In this document: one piece after another, positions 46,031 through 55,458 of the stretch
Layout: every line of letters begins with the position of its first letter
How positions within the stretch are numbered: the first letter of the stretch is position 1
Source of the DNA: Pseudomonas graminis
GTDB taxonomy: Bacteria; Pseudomonadota; Gammaproteobacteria; Pseudomonadales; Pseudomonadaceae
NCBI RefSeq assembly: GCF_004364335.1
Contig: NZ_SOCR01000005.1
Coordinates: forward strand, 124,001-188,000
DNA length: 64,000 nt
Direction of reading: 5' to 3'
The notes under the pieces: model-generated
The model's database searches: none
Seen by the model: the letters and a program-made list of their open reading frames with translations, nothing else
Told to the model about the DNA's origin: nothing
Program-made: the position numbers and the translations under genes

Positions 46031-46123
46031 GTAGGGCCGGCTTTAGCCGGGAAGGCGTCCGCTGCCACACCGCAAAACTGATGGTGCACACACCGGTCTC
46101 TTCCCGGCTATAGCCGGTCCAAC
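46031..46123. repeat. Inverted REP pair
   Basis: GTAGGGCCGGCTTTAGCCGG and its inverse CCGGCTATAGCCGGTCCAAC with a 50-base spacer. It belongs to the same type as the tandem array at 12038-12400. It lies between the importer ATPase gene and ppx, which read in the same direction. Confidence 0.85.
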
Positions 46124-46208
46124 TAATCCCGCGCAAATACGTTGCCGGTTTGGCGACGGTGATGGATCGTGGCACGATGTCGGAGTTATCGACCGAGACC
46201 TTTTGACC

Positions 46209-47711
46209 ATGCCGCTATCCACAGCCAAAAACCTCTCGCTGATCGCCGCGATCGACCTGGGCTCCAACAGCTTCCATATGGTTGTCGCCAAAGCCAATCA
46301 GGGCGAAATTCGCATCCTTGAGCGGCTCGGTGAGAAAGTGCAGCTGGCCGCGGGGATCGATGACGACCGCCGCCTCAGCGAAGAATCCATGCAGCGCGGG
46401 CTCGACTGCCTAAAGCGTTTCGCCCAACTGATCAACGGTATGCCACCCGGCGCCGTGCGCATCGTCGGCACCAATGCCCTGCGCGAAGCCCGCAACCGCA
46501 ACGAATTCATCCACCGCGCCGAAGAAATCCTCGGCCATCCGGTAGAGGTCATCTCCGGCCGTGAAGAAGCGCGCCTGATCTACCTGGGCGTCTCCCACAC
46601 CTTGGCCGATACGCCCGGTAAACGCCTGGTCGCCGACATTGGCGGCGGCAGCACCGAGTTCATCATCGGGCAGCGCTTTGAACCGCTGTTGCGTGAAAGC
46701 CTGCAGATGGGCTGCGTCAGCTTTACTCAGCGTTACTTCAAAGACGGCAAGATCACCCCGGCCCGCTACGCCCAGGCTTACACCGCAGCACGGCTGGAAA
46801 TCATGAGCATCGAGCACGCACTGCATCGTCTGACGTGGGATGAAGCCATTGGCTCGTCCGGCACCATTCGCGCCATCGGCCTGGCGCTGAAGGCAGGCGG
46901 CCACGGCAATGGCGAGGTCAACGCCGAAGGCCTGGCCTGGCTCAAGCGCAAGCTGATGAAGCTGGGCGAAGTCGACAAAATCGATTTCGAAGGCCTCAAG
47001 CCTGATCGTCGAGCGATCTTCCCGGCGGGGCTGGCGATTCTCGAAGCCATCTTCGACGCCCTCGACCTCAAGCGCATGGACCACTGCGAAGGCGCGCTGC
47101 GTGAAGGCGTGCTCTACGATCTGCTGGGCCGCCATCACCACGAAGACGTGCGCGAACGCACCCTAAGCTCGCTGATGGAGCGCTACCACGTTGATCTCGA
47201 ACAAGCCGCCCGTGTCGAGCGCAAGGCGCTGTCCGCGCTGGAGCAAGTGGCGACGGCGTGGGAGCTTGAGGACAACGCGTATCGCGAACTACTGAGTTGG
47301 GCCGCCAAAGTGCATGAAGTGGGTCTGGACATCGCCCACTATCACTACCACAAGCATGGCGCGTACCTGATCGAGCACTCGGACCTCGCCGGTTTCTCGC
47401 GCGAGGACCAGCAAATGCTAGCGCTGCTGGTGCGCGGTCATCGACGCAATATTCCCAAGGACAAGTTTGCCGAGTTCGGCAACGAAGGCGTGAAGCTGAT
47501 TCGTCTGTGCGTGCTGCTGCGTTTTGCGATCCTGTTTCACCACATTCGCGGCACCCAGGAGATGCCGCAGCCTGTGCTGACCGCCAACGATAACCACCTG
47601 GACATCGTGTTCCCGGATGGCTGGCTGGAAAACAACCAGCTGACTCAGGCCGACTTCGCGCTCGAAGCGGAGTGGCTGACCCGAGTCGGCATTATCCTCA
47701 ACGTACGCTGA
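46209..47711 (+). CDS. ppx: Exopolyphosphatase
   Basis: Enzyme of 500 residues that removes terminal phosphates from polyphosphate (and guanosine pentaphosphate in the family). The ASKHA-fold motifs are [33 protein letters not shown] helices and [12 protein letters not shown], with an HD-like C-terminal domain ([25 protein letters not shown]). Start is the ATG giving [10 protein letters not shown]. Its 3' end overlaps ppk1 tail to tail by 14 bases: the degrading and synthesising enzymes are convergent. Confidence 0.96.
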   Translation: MPLSTAKNLSLIAAIDLGSNSFHMVVAKANQGEIRILERLGEKVQLAAGIDDDRRLSEESMQRGLDCLKRFAQLINGMPPGAVRIVGTNALREARNRNEFIHRAEEILGHPVEVISGREEARLIYLGVSHTLADTPGKRLVADIGGGSTEFIIGQRFEPLLRESLQMGCVSFTQRYFKDGKITPARYAQAYTAARLEIMSIEHALHRLTWDEAIGSSGTIRAIGLALKAGGHGNGEVNAEGLAWLKRKLMKLGEVDKIDFEGLKPDRRAIFPAGLAILEAIFDALDLKRMDHCEGALREGVLYDLLGRHHHEDVRERTLSSLMERYHVDLEQAARVERKALSALEQVATAWELEDNAYRELLSWAAKVHEVGLDIAHYHYHKHGAYLIEHSDLAGFSREDQQMLALLVRGHRRNIPKDKFAEFGNEGVKLIRLCVLLRFAILFHHIRGTQEMPQPVLTANDNHLDIVFPDGWLENNQLTQADFALEAEWLTRVGIILNVR

Positions 47712-49920
47712 GGACCGGGTTGCTGAGTTTTTCCAACAGGCTCGCCTGCACATTGCGGGCGTTCTGGTTGCCGGTCGGGGTGCTGCGGATGTAGCGCCCG
47801 TCCGGCTGCAGCAGCCAGCTATGGGTGTTGTCGGTCAGGTACCCTTCCAGCTCTTTCTTCACACGCAAGATCAGCTTCTTGCCTTCCACCGGGAAGCAGG
47901 TCTCGACGCGCTTGTCGAGGTTGCGCTCCATCCAGTCGGCGCTGGACAGGAACATCTGCTCGTCGCCGCCATTCAGGAAGTAGAACACTCGCGTGTGCTC
48001 AAGGAAGCGACCGATGATCGAGCGCACCTGAATGTTGTGAGACACGCCCGGCACGCCAGGCCGCAGGCAGCACATGCCGCGCACGACGAGGTCGATCTTG
48101 ACCCCGGTCTGACTGGCCTTGTACAGCGCGCGAATGATCTTCGGGTCGGTCAGCGAATTGAACTTGGCGATGATGTGCGCAGGCTTGCCCTCGGACGCGA
48201 ACTGGGTCTCGCGGGCAATCATGTCCAGCATGCCTTTCTTCAGGGTGAACGGCGCATGCAGCAGCTTCTTCATGCGCAGCGTCTTACCCATGCCGATCAA
48301 CTGACTGAACAGCTTGCCGACGTCTTCGCACAGCGCATCGTCCGAGGTCAGCAGGCTGTAGTCGGTATAGAGACGCGCGTTGCCGGCGTGATAGTTACCC
48401 GTACCCAGATGCGCGTAACGGACAATCTCGCCGGCTTCACGGCGCAGGATCAGCATCATCTTGGCGTGGGTCTTGTAACCGACCACGCCGTAGATCACCA
48501 CGGCGCCTGCCGCTTGCAGGCGGCTGGCCAGTTGCAGGTTCGATTCTTCGTCAAAACGCGCACGCAGCTCGATGACGGCGGTGACTTCCTTGCCATTGCG
48601 CGCGGCGTCGACCAGCGCGTCGACAATCTCCGAGTTGGCGCCGCTGCGGTACAGCGTCTGACGCACGGCCAGCACGTGAGGGTCTTTCGCCGCCTGGCGC
48701 AGCAGATCGACAACCGGCGTGAAAGACTCGAACGGGTGCAGCAGCAGAATGTCCTGCTTGCTGATCACGTTGAAAATGTTCTCGCTGTTCTGCAGCAGCT
48801 TCGGAATCGCCGGGGTGAACGGCATGTACTGCAGCTCGGGATGACTGTCCAGACCCGTGATGCTGAACAGCCGCGTCAGGTTCACCGGGCCATTGACCTG
48901 ATACAGCTCGCTCTCGCTCAGGTTGAATTGCTTGAGCAAGTAGTCCGACAGCAGTTTCGGGCAGGTATCCGCTACTTCCAGACGCACCGCGTCGCCGTAC
49001 CGACGGGAGAACAGCTCACCACGCAGCGCGCGGGCAAGGTCTTCGACGTCTTCGGAGTCGAGGGCCAGGTCAGCGTTACGGGTCAGACGGAACTGATAGC
49101 AGCCCTTGACCTTCATGCCCTGGAACAGGTCATCGGCGTGAGCGTGGATCATTGATGACAGGAAGACATAGTTGTCGCCCGGGCCGCCCACGTCTTCCGG
49201 CACCTTGATGATGCGCGGCAGCAGGCGCGGTGCCGGAATGATCGCCAGGCCCGAGTCACGGCCGAAGGCGTCAATGCCTTCCAGCTCAACGATGAAGTTG
49301 AGCGACTTGTTCACCAGCAGCGGGAACGGGTGCGTCGGGTCCAGACCGATCGGCGTGATGATCGGCGCGATCTCGTCACGGAAATAACGGCGCACCCAGG
49401 CCTTGATCTTGGCGTTCCAGTTGCGACGACGGATGAAGCGCACCTGATGCTTTTCCAGCTCCGGCAGCAGGATGTCGTTGAGAATGGCGTACTGCCGATC
49501 CACGTGGCCGTGAACCAGTTCGCTGATGCGCGCCAGCGCCTGATGAGGCTGCAGCCCATCAGCGCCGGCCTGTTCGCGAGCGAAGGTGATTTGCTTCTTG
49601 AGCCCGGCAACGCGGATTTCGAAGAATTCGTCGAGGTTGCTGGAGAAGATCAGCAGGAACTTGAGCCGCTCAAGCAACGGATAGGACTCGTCCAGCGCCT
49701 GCTCCAACACACGAATGTTGAATTGCAGCTGCGACAGCTCGCGGTGAATATAAAGGCTGCTGTCATCCAGATTGGGCACCGCGAGGACATGCGGGGCCGG
49801 ATGATGCGGTTCCAGCGCGGGGACCACTTCAATGGTCGGCTCGACCACAGGCGTGACCTCTTGGTTGACGGGCTGCGGGTCAAGCTCGACTGCGGCTTCG
49901 GTAGATCCTTCGGTGCTCAT
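47698..49920 (-). CDS. ppk1: Polyphosphate kinase 1
   Basis: Membrane-associated enzyme of 740 residues (P. aeruginosa about 736) that makes polyphosphate from ATP. An N-terminal extension rich in Glu, Val and Pro (about 50 residues) precedes the PPK domains. Recognised stretches are [58 protein letters not shown] with the autophosphorylated His near residue 502, and the C-terminal [20 protein letters not shown] and [15 protein letters not shown]. The start is the ATG giving [13 protein letters not shown]; the frame is open further upstream. A Pho-type promoter lies about 330 bases upstream, and a long leader follows it. Confidence 0.97.
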   Translation of the reverse strand: MSTEGSTEAAVELDPQPVNQEVTPVVEPTIEVVPALEPHHPAPHVLAVPNLDDSSLYIHRELSQLQFNIRVLEQALDESYPLLERLKFLLIFSSNLDEFFEIRVAGLKKQITFAREQAGADGLQPHQALARISELVHGHVDRQYAILNDILLPELEKHQVRFIRRRNWNAKIKAWVRRYFRDEIAPIITPIGLDPTHPFPLLVNKSLNFIVELEGIDAFGRDSGLAIIPAPRLLPRIIKVPEDVGGPGDNYVFLSSMIHAHADDLFQGMKVKGCYQFRLTRNADLALDSEDVEDLARALRGELFSRRYGDAVRLEVADTCPKLLSDYLLKQFNLSESELYQVNGPVNLTRLFSITGLDSHPELQYMPFTPAIPKLLQNSENIFNVISKQDILLLHPFESFTPVVDLLRQAAKDPHVLAVRQTLYRSGANSEIVDALVDAARNGKEVTAVIELRARFDEESNLQLASRLQAAGAVVIYGVVGYKTHAKMMLILRREAGEIVRYAHLGTGNYHAGNARLYTDYSLLTSDDALCEDVGKLFSQLIGMGKTLRMKKLLHAPFTLKKGMLDMIARETQFASEGKPAHIIAKFNSLTDPKIIRALYKASQTGVKIDLVVRGMCCLRPGVPGVSHNIQVRSIIGRFLEHTRVFYFLNGGDEQMFLSSADWMERNLDKRVETCFPVEGKKLILRVKKELEGYLTDNTHSWLLQPDGRYIRSTPTGNQNARNVQASLLEKLSNPVLSVR

Positions 49921-50441
49921 GAATAATCCTGTAAGGCAATTGGCCTTGTAACAGTTGGGCCGCGCATACGGCCGATGTCGGAATGCCGCATGCGCCACAA
50001 CAGTGGTGACGTACAGCGTGGGGCAACGGTCACGCCCAGGCCGCGGCGGTTCTGAAGATGTTTGCAGCCTGACTCGATATCGAGCGGCGGGGCGACCGGC
50101 GTCAGGCGAGATGCTGTGAGAGGTTTGACTCTCCACGCTACGGATTTCTCCGTACGGTGCAAGCCCTGACCTGCAAACATCCGGGTGATGCTCAATAGCG
50201 GGCAACGTGCGAGGAAGGGTTCCGAGCCCATCCAGCCGGGCAAGCGTGACATTTATAAGCGGCGATTATGACACTCGCGTGACAGGTGTAATTGCGACGT
50301 AACGCGTGCGATACAACCCCCCTCCTGAAGCGAATAATCGCTGCCGAATGTAGGAAGCTTTAACGCGGTGACACATTTGCATACTTTCCTGAATGACTTG
50401 GGCGCGTTAGGCTGCGCGTTCATTTCGCCAGCACCCAAATA
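49921..50441. other. 521-base intergenic region upstream of ppk1 and dedA
   Basis: Divergent control region. It holds the ppk1 Pho promoter (50252-50285), two short hairpins in the ppk1 leader (GAGAG/CTCTC at 50118-50133 and TACGGA/TCCGTA at 50139-50154), and no gene I can support. P. aeruginosa has hemB near this point as I recall; no hemB remains here. Confidence 0.6.
50252..50285 (-). promoter_or_regulatory. Pho-box promoter for ppk1
   Basis: Minus-strand sequence: CTGTCAC-GCGA-GTGTCAT, two TGTCA half-sites 11 bases apart as in PhoB boxes, then 10 bases, then TATAAA. This is the usual spacing of a Pho-regulated promoter, where the Pho box replaces the -35. Transcription would start near 50245, leaving a leader of about 325 bases. 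Confidence 0.72.
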
Positions 50442-51068
50442 ATGCTCCAGCATTTTTTACAAGAATTTGGCTACTTCGCCCTTTTCCTCGGGACCTTTTT
50501 TGAAGGCGAGACCATTCTGGTGCTTGCCGGCTTTCTTGCGTTCCGCGGATACATGGATATCAATCTGGTCGTGGTGGTTGCCTTCTTCGGCAGCTACGCC
50601 GGCGACCAGCTCTGGTATTTCATGGGACGCAAGCATGGCCGCAAGCTCCTGGCGCGCAAGCCTCGCTGGCAGTTGATGGGCGACCGCGCGCTGGAACATA
50701 TCCGGCGCCACCCCGACATATGGGTGCTGAGCTTCCGCTTCGTTTATGGCCTGCGCACGGTCATGCCGGTGGCCATCGGCTTGTCCGGCTATCCACCGGG
50801 GCGCTACCTGTTGCTCAACGGCATCGGCGCAGCAGTATGGGCAGCGGCACTGGGCGCGGCGGCGTACAAGTTCGGCTCGGTGCTCGAAGGCCTGCTGGGC
50901 AACGTCAAGAAATACGAACTGTGGGTGTTGGGCGCACTGCTGGTGATTGGCGTGCTGCTGTGGATTCGTCGGCGCATTAAAAACGCACGTATCGCCCGAG
51001 AAGAGAAGCTGGCCGTTGCGGCCAATGCCGAAGTGAACGCCGAAGCCAGGAACACCCCTGACGAGTAA
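50442..51068 (+). CDS. DedA family membrane protein
   Basis: Inner-membrane protein of 208 residues with about four or five hydrophobic segments. DedA hallmarks are FLGTFFEGETILVLAGFLA, AFFGSYAGDQLWYFMGRKHGRKLL and FRFVYGLRTVMPVAIGLSG, with the conserved E in the first and R in the last. DedA proteins are lipid-carrier scramblases or transporters (undecaprenyl phosphate or phospholipid recycling), needed for envelope homeostasis and, in some bacteria, polymyxin resistance. The tail is basic then acidic. The start has no obvious ribosome binding site. Confidence 0.92.
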   Translation: MLQHFLQEFGYFALFLGTFFEGETILVLAGFLAFRGYMDINLVVVVAFFGSYAGDQLWYFMGRKHGRKLLARKPRWQLMGDRALEHIRRHPDIWVLSFRFVYGLRTVMPVAIGLSGYPPGRYLLLNGIGAAVWAAALGAAAYKFGSVLEGLLGNVKKYELWVLGALLVIGVLLWIRRRIKNARIAREEKLAVAANAEVNAEARNTPDE

Positions 51069-51201
51069 ATCCTCGGCGCATGCCCACGACGCTGGAGACA
51101 TTCGCTGACGGCGTTGTCCTAGGTTCATGGCTTGCGACAATCAGCGCAATGCTGACCTGCGTAACCGGCTGGGCCGGAGCAACCGAGAGGGGAACACGCG
51201 A

Positions 51202-51882
51202 ATGACCAAAAAAGTGGCCGTTATTCTTTCTGGCTGTGGCGTTTACGACGGCGCGGAAATCCACGAAAGCGTGCTGACGTTGCTGCGCCTCGATCAACGC
51301 GGCGCCGCGGTAAAGTGCTTCGCACCCAATATCTCTCAGCACCATGTCATCAATCATCTGACCGGCGAAGAGATGCCCGAATCGCGCAACGTGCTGGTCG
51401 AATCAGCCCGCATCGCCCGTGGCGACATCGAAGACATCCGCGAAGCCGACGTCACTGAATTCGATGCATTGATCATCCCCGGCGGCTTCGGTGCCGCGAA
51501 AAACCTGTCGAACTTCTCTACCCAAGGCGCTGGCTGCAAGGTCCAGGCTGAAGTGCTGGCGATGGCCGAAGCGTTCGCCGCAGCCGGCAAACCCATTGGG
51601 CTCATCTGCGTATCGCCAGCGCTGGCCGCCAAAATCTATGGGCCGGGCGTCACCTGCACGATCGGCAACGACGCCGACACCGCCGCAGCGATCACCCGCA
51701 TGGGCGGCACTCATCAGGAGTGCGAGGTGACGGAGATCGTCGAAGACAAGGACCGCAAACTGGTGAGCACACCCGCTTACATGGTCGCAAAGTCTATTGG
51801 TGAGGCAGCGTCCGGGATTAACAAGCTGGTGGATCGGGTGCTGGAGCTGGTGCAGGAAAACGAGGATCGCCTTCCGGACTGA
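51202..51882 (+). CDS. elbB: ElbB, DJ-1/PfpI superfamily
   Basis: Protein of 226 residues close to E. coli ElbB. The DJ-1/PfpI core is plain: KKVAVILSGCGVYDGAEIHESVLTLL, FDALIIPGGFGAAKNLSNF, and the nucleophile loop KPIGLICVSPALAAKIYGPG with catalytic Cys. ElbB proteins show glyoxalase activity in the laboratory and are linked to isoprenoid metabolism (family knowledge). The start is the ATG giving MTKKVAVILS; GAGAGGGG lies ahead. It follows dedA by about 130 bases. Confidence 0.92.
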   Translation: MTKKVAVILSGCGVYDGAEIHESVLTLLRLDQRGAAVKCFAPNISQHHVINHLTGEEMPESRNVLVESARIARGDIEDIREADVTEFDALIIPGGFGAAKNLSNFSTQGAGCKVQAEVLAMAEAFAAAGKPIGLICVSPALAAKIYGPGVTCTIGNDADTAAAITRMGGTHQECEVTEIVEDKDRKLVSTPAYMVAKSIGEAASGINKLVDRVLELVQENEDRLPD

Positions 51883-51924
51883 TGTTGGAAAAGGTGCTGG
51901 AAGCGGATTGACCGCTCCCCAGCC

Positions 51925-52407
51925 TTAAGGGTTCTCGCCTGCAGGCGGGGAGGGATACTCTCGCGCCAGCCGCGTCAGTATCCGGTCAAGGCAGTTAGCA
52001 AACGCCTGTTTCTCCCGCTCGCCATAGGCGCCCTGCCCGCCACTGGCCTGGCCTTGCTCACGCAGATCCGTGAAGAGGTTACGCATGGCCAGGCGCTGGC
52101 CCATGTTCTGCGCATCGAATTCCTTGCCCCGCGGATCGAGCGCTGCAACGCCCTTCTTCACCAGCCGATCAGCCAGCGGCACGTCGCTGCAGATCACCAG
52201 TTCGCCCGGCACGGCGTGCTCCACCAGATAATCGTCAGCCGCATCGGGCCCGCTGGGCACAACGATCAGCTTCACCAAGGTCAGGCTCGGTTTGATCTGG
52301 CTCTGCCCCGCCACCAGAACGACCTCGAACTTGCGCTTGAGGGCGAACTTGATGACGAGGTCCTTGGCAGCCTTGGGGCAGGCGTCGGCATCGATCCAGA
52401 CGCGCAT
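51925..52407 (-). CDS. YaiI/YqxD family protein (UPF0178)
   Basis: Protein of 160 residues of the UPF0178 family, a PIN-like nuclease-fold group by family knowledge. Visible conserved parts are MRVWIDADACPKAAKDLVIKFA, AADDYLVEHAVPGELVICSDVPLADRLVKKG and the aspartates DAD and DVPLAD that could bind metal. Activity is unproven. It converges with elbB, 42 bases apart. Confidence 0.92.
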   Translation of the reverse strand: MRVWIDADACPKAAKDLVIKFALKRKFEVVLVAGQSQIKPSLTLVKLIVVPSGPDAADDYLVEHAVPGELVICSDVPLADRLVKKGVAALDPRGKEFDAQNMGQRLAMRNLFTDLREQGQASGGQGAYGEREKQAFANCLDRILTRLAREYPSPPAGENP

Positions 52408-52434
52408 ACGCGACTCCGATTTCAGAAAGTGAAT

Positions 52435-54327
52435 TTAGGCAGTGGCCGCGCGGCGCTTCTCAGCTATCCGACTGCGACCATACAGCACCACAATCGCCAA
52501 CAGTGCGATGGCTTGCGCGCCCAGGGAATAGGCATCGGCGTGAATACCCAGCCAGTCGAAATCGAAGAACGGCACCGGACGCGTCCCGAAAATCCCCGCT
52601 TCCTGCAACGCCTTGACGCCATGGCCGGCGAACACCACCGACAGCGCACACAGCAGCGCGGCATTGATGCTGAAGAACAACGTCAGCGGCAGCTTCGCCG
52701 AACCGCGCAGGATCACCCACGCCAAGCCGACAAGCAGCACCAGCGCCGTGGCGCCCCCGGCCAAAACGGCATTGTGGCCAGCGGGGCCTGCCTGCAGCCA
52801 CAGGGTTTCGTAGAACAGAATGACTTCGAACAGCTCGCGGTAGACCGAGAAGAACGCCAGCACCGCAAAACCAAAACGGCCACCGCCGCCGACCAGGCTG
52901 CTCTTGATGTAGTCCTGCCAGGCAGCGGCATGACGTCGGTCGTGCATCCACACCCCCAGCCACAGCACCATGACGCTGGCGAACAGCGCCGTCGCGCCTT
53001 CCAGAAGCTCACGCTGCGAACCACTGACATCAATGACGTACGCTGCCAGGGCCCAGGTGCCCAGGCCCGCCAGCAACGCCAGCCCCCAACCGACGTTGAC
53101 GCTGCGCACCGCCGATTGCTGACCTGTGTTGCGCAGGAACGCAAGAATGGCGGCGAGCACGAGAATCGCCTCCAGCCCTTCGCGCAGCAGGATCAGCAGA
53201 CCGGAGATGAAGCTCAACGAGGTGCTCAGGCCATCGCTGCCGAGCAGATCGGCCGACGCCTTGAGCTTGACCTTCGCATCAGCGAGCTTCTGCGCAGCCT
53301 GCGCTGCGGGCAAGCCGTCCTGAAGCGACTGCCGGTAGGCCATAAGCGCTTTTTCGGTGTCCTTGCGCACGGTGGCATCGACGTTGTCGAGCGAGCTTTC
53401 GACCAGCTCAAAACCCTCCAGATACGCCGCGACGGATAGGTCATACGCTTGCTCGCGATCGCCGGCCTGGTACGCGGCGAGGCTCTTGTCGAGGGTTGCG
53501 CTGGTGTAATCGAGCAACTGAGCCGGGCCGCGCTGAACCTGAGGCGGCTGGGCGCGCTGGGCACGGAAGCTTGCAGCGGCTTGTGGTCCTTCGCTGGCAC
53601 TCACTTCAGCAGGCGTCTGCCGCGCGAGATCAGCGAGGTTGTAGGATTTGTCCTGCTTCGAAGCGGAATCCGCGCTGAAGCCTGCGGTGTAAGTCGCGAC
53701 ATCCCAGCGCTGGCGGTCATCCAGTTGGTCCGCGAACGCTGGCATTTCAGTGCCTTCAATGCCCAGCCCGAGGGTGTTGTAGATGTCGTAGAGACTCAGG
53801 CGGTCCAGCCGCGCGACGTCCCGCAAATTGGTGGGTGGCGGTAAAAGACCAATCCCGGCGGGACCGTCGCCTGCGCCGGCATCGCCGTGGCACACCGAAC
53901 AATACTGCGCATACAAGGGCGCGCCACGTGCGGGATCCGGGGTAATCACCGGCGCCTGGCTGACTTCGTACGCCACTGCCAGCTTCGCGCCAAGCTGACG
54001 CGCCTGACGGGCCACTTGAGCGCCGTCCTGCTTCTGGTTGACCGCCTTCAACAGCGCGGTGACGCCCTGCTCCAGCTCTGCGCGCTCCGGCTTGGCCGGC
54101 AACGTGGCGATCGTACCCTGCAGCGCCGCGAGAAATTCCACCTGTTCGCGGTATTCGGCGTCATCCACGACCTTGCCGTCCGCGACCGTCGCCGGGTAGT
54201 CCGCCCCGACGTAATCGAGCAAATGCAAAGCCTGAGCCGCGTCCTCGGCAGGCGCTGCGCAGGCACCGACGCTGAACAGGCTCAACAGCACCAGGCTCAG
54301 GCAGGTCAAAAAGCGGGAGCGGAACAT
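52435..54327 (-). CDS. Cytochrome c-FTR1 iron permease fusion
   Basis: Membrane protein of 630 residues. It has a signal peptide (FLTCLSLVLLSLFSVGACA) and a periplasmic region with a c-type haem site CSVCH at 143-147 and a downstream methionine (MPAFADQL). The C-terminal FTR1 permease (about 370-620) has several transmembrane helices and the motifs LREGLEAILVLAA and RELFEVILFYETL, whose glutamates bind iron in the family. The haem may oxidise Fe(II) before transport, like multicopper oxidase-Ftr1 or EfeUOB pairs (inference). The start is the ATG that puts the signal peptide first. Confidence 0.9.
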   Translation of the reverse strand: MFRSRFLTCLSLVLLSLFSVGACAAPAEDAAQALHLLDYVGADYPATVADGKVVDDAEYREQVEFLAALQGTIATLPAKPERAELEQGVTALLKAVNQKQDGAQVARQARQLGAKLAVAYEVSQAPVITPDPARGAPLYAQYCSVCHGDAGAGDGPAGIGLLPPPTNLRDVARLDRLSLYDIYNTLGLGIEGTEMPAFADQLDDRQRWDVATYTAGFSADSASKQDKSYNLADLARQTPAEVSASEGPQAAASFRAQRAQPPQVQRGPAQLLDYTSATLDKSLAAYQAGDREQAYDLSVAAYLEGFELVESSLDNVDATVRKDTEKALMAYRQSLQDGLPAAQAAQKLADAKVKLKASADLLGSDGLSTSLSFISGLLILLREGLEAILVLAAILAFLRNTGQQSAVRSVNVGWGLALLAGLGTWALAAYVIDVSGSQRELLEGATALFASVMVLWLGVWMHDRRHAAAWQDYIKSSLVGGGGRFGFAVLAFFSVYRELFEVILFYETLWLQAGPAGHNAVLAGGATALVLLVGLAWVILRGSAKLPLTLFFSINAALLCALSVVFAGHGVKALQEAGIFGTRPVPFFDFDWLGIHADAYSLGAQAIALLAIVVLYGRSRIAEKRRAATA

Positions 54328-54420
54328 GGGGGTGGATCTCAAATAGGAATGCGAAGGGTTGCCATTGTTCATGTTCGGCGCTGGGGACTCAAGCGCTGCG
54401 TCGATGGCTGCGACTCAATT

Positions 54421-54680
54421 GTAGGACTGGCTTTAGCCGGGAAGACGTCGGGGGTCACACCGGAAAAGATGAGGGTGCTGCCAATGGCCGCTTCCCGGCT
54501 GAAGCCGGTCCCACTAATACATAGCGTGCATCCAGTGAGATCGGCTGTGGCTCGAATTGTAGGACCGGCTTTAGCCGGGAAGACGTCGGGGGTCACACCG
54601 AAAAAGTGAGGGCGCCGCGACTAGCCTCTTCCCGGCTGAAGCTGGTCCCACTAATACATAGCGTGCATCCAGTGAGATCG
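54421..54680. repeat. Two tandem REP pairs, period about 138
   Basis: Two copies begin at 54421 and 54559: each has GTAGGACYGGCTTTAGCCGG, the spacer, the inverse CTTCCCGGCTGAAGCYGGTC and the tail CATAGCGTGCATCCAGTGAG. Same REP type as the 113-period array, but a different spacer and unit. It lies between the 5' side of the FTR1 gene and the 3' end of the LysE gene. Confidence 0.87.
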
Positions 54681-54692
54681 GCTTCTGCCGGA

Positions 54693-55319
54693 TCAGGCCC
54701 GATGCAAGGTGGCGAGAAACGCCGCTGCGCTGACGAACAATCCGGCGAAGGTGCGGTTCATCCGGCGTTGCTGCCTGGGGGTTTTGAGGGCGCGAAGCAC
54801 TTTTGAGGCCAGGCCGGTGTAGCCCGCCATAACGATCAGATCCACGCAGACCATGGTCGTGGCGATGATCAGGTATTGCGGCAGGAGCGGCAGGTGCGTG
54901 TCGATGAACTGCGGCAGGATCGCCAGGATGAACACCAGCGCCTTGGGGTTGCTGATGTTCACCAGAAAGCCGCGGGCCATGAGCACCAGCGGCTTGCCCA
55001 CCGGGCGGACAGCCGACTCATCCGCCAGATCGCTCGGCAGCGCACGCCATTGCTTGATACCCAGATACACCAGGTAGGCGACGCCGAACCATTTGATCAG
55101 GGTAAACGCCAACGCCGAAGTGGCCAGTACCGCGCCAAGCCCGGCGGCGACCACGGCGATCTGCACGACGAGGGCGACCTGCAGGCCTAGCGCATTCCAG
55201 TAGCCGCGCCAGAACCCGTATTGCAGACCGCTGGACATCGAGGCGATAGCGCCCGCGCCCGGAGACAGGCTGATAACCCAGCAAGCGGCGAAGAACGCCA
55301 ACCATGTTTCAAGCGACAT
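54693..55319 (-). CDS. LysE-family exporter
   Basis: Inner-membrane exporter of 208 residues of the LysE/RhtB family, with about six hydrophobic segments. Start ATG giving MSLETWLAFFAACWVISLSPGAGAIASMSSGLQYG; the SPGAGAI loop and GFLVNISNPKALVFILAILPQF are the family marks. Substrate unknown; it may be an amino acid or a homoserine lactone. It lies alone on the minus strand between an ABC-F gene and the FTR1 gene. Confidence 0.93.
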   Translation of the reverse strand: MSLETWLAFFAACWVISLSPGAGAIASMSSGLQYGFWRGYWNALGLQVALVVQIAVVAAGLGAVLATSALAFTLIKWFGVAYLVYLGIKQWRALPSDLADESAVRPVGKPLVLMARGFLVNISNPKALVFILAILPQFIDTHLPLLPQYLIIATTMVCVDLIVMAGYTGLASKVLRALKTPRQQRRMNRTFAGLFVSAAAFLATLHRA

Positions 55320-55458
55320 CACGCACCTCAGGTAACGAAATCTTCGCCTAACCTAGTGTTTACGGGCCTTTAAAGGCCAGTCATTTCTGACTGTTGCGGC
55401 GACTTGGCAGACAGCTGTTCCGGTCACCGGCGTTATACGGTTAACGCAGGTGACGCCA

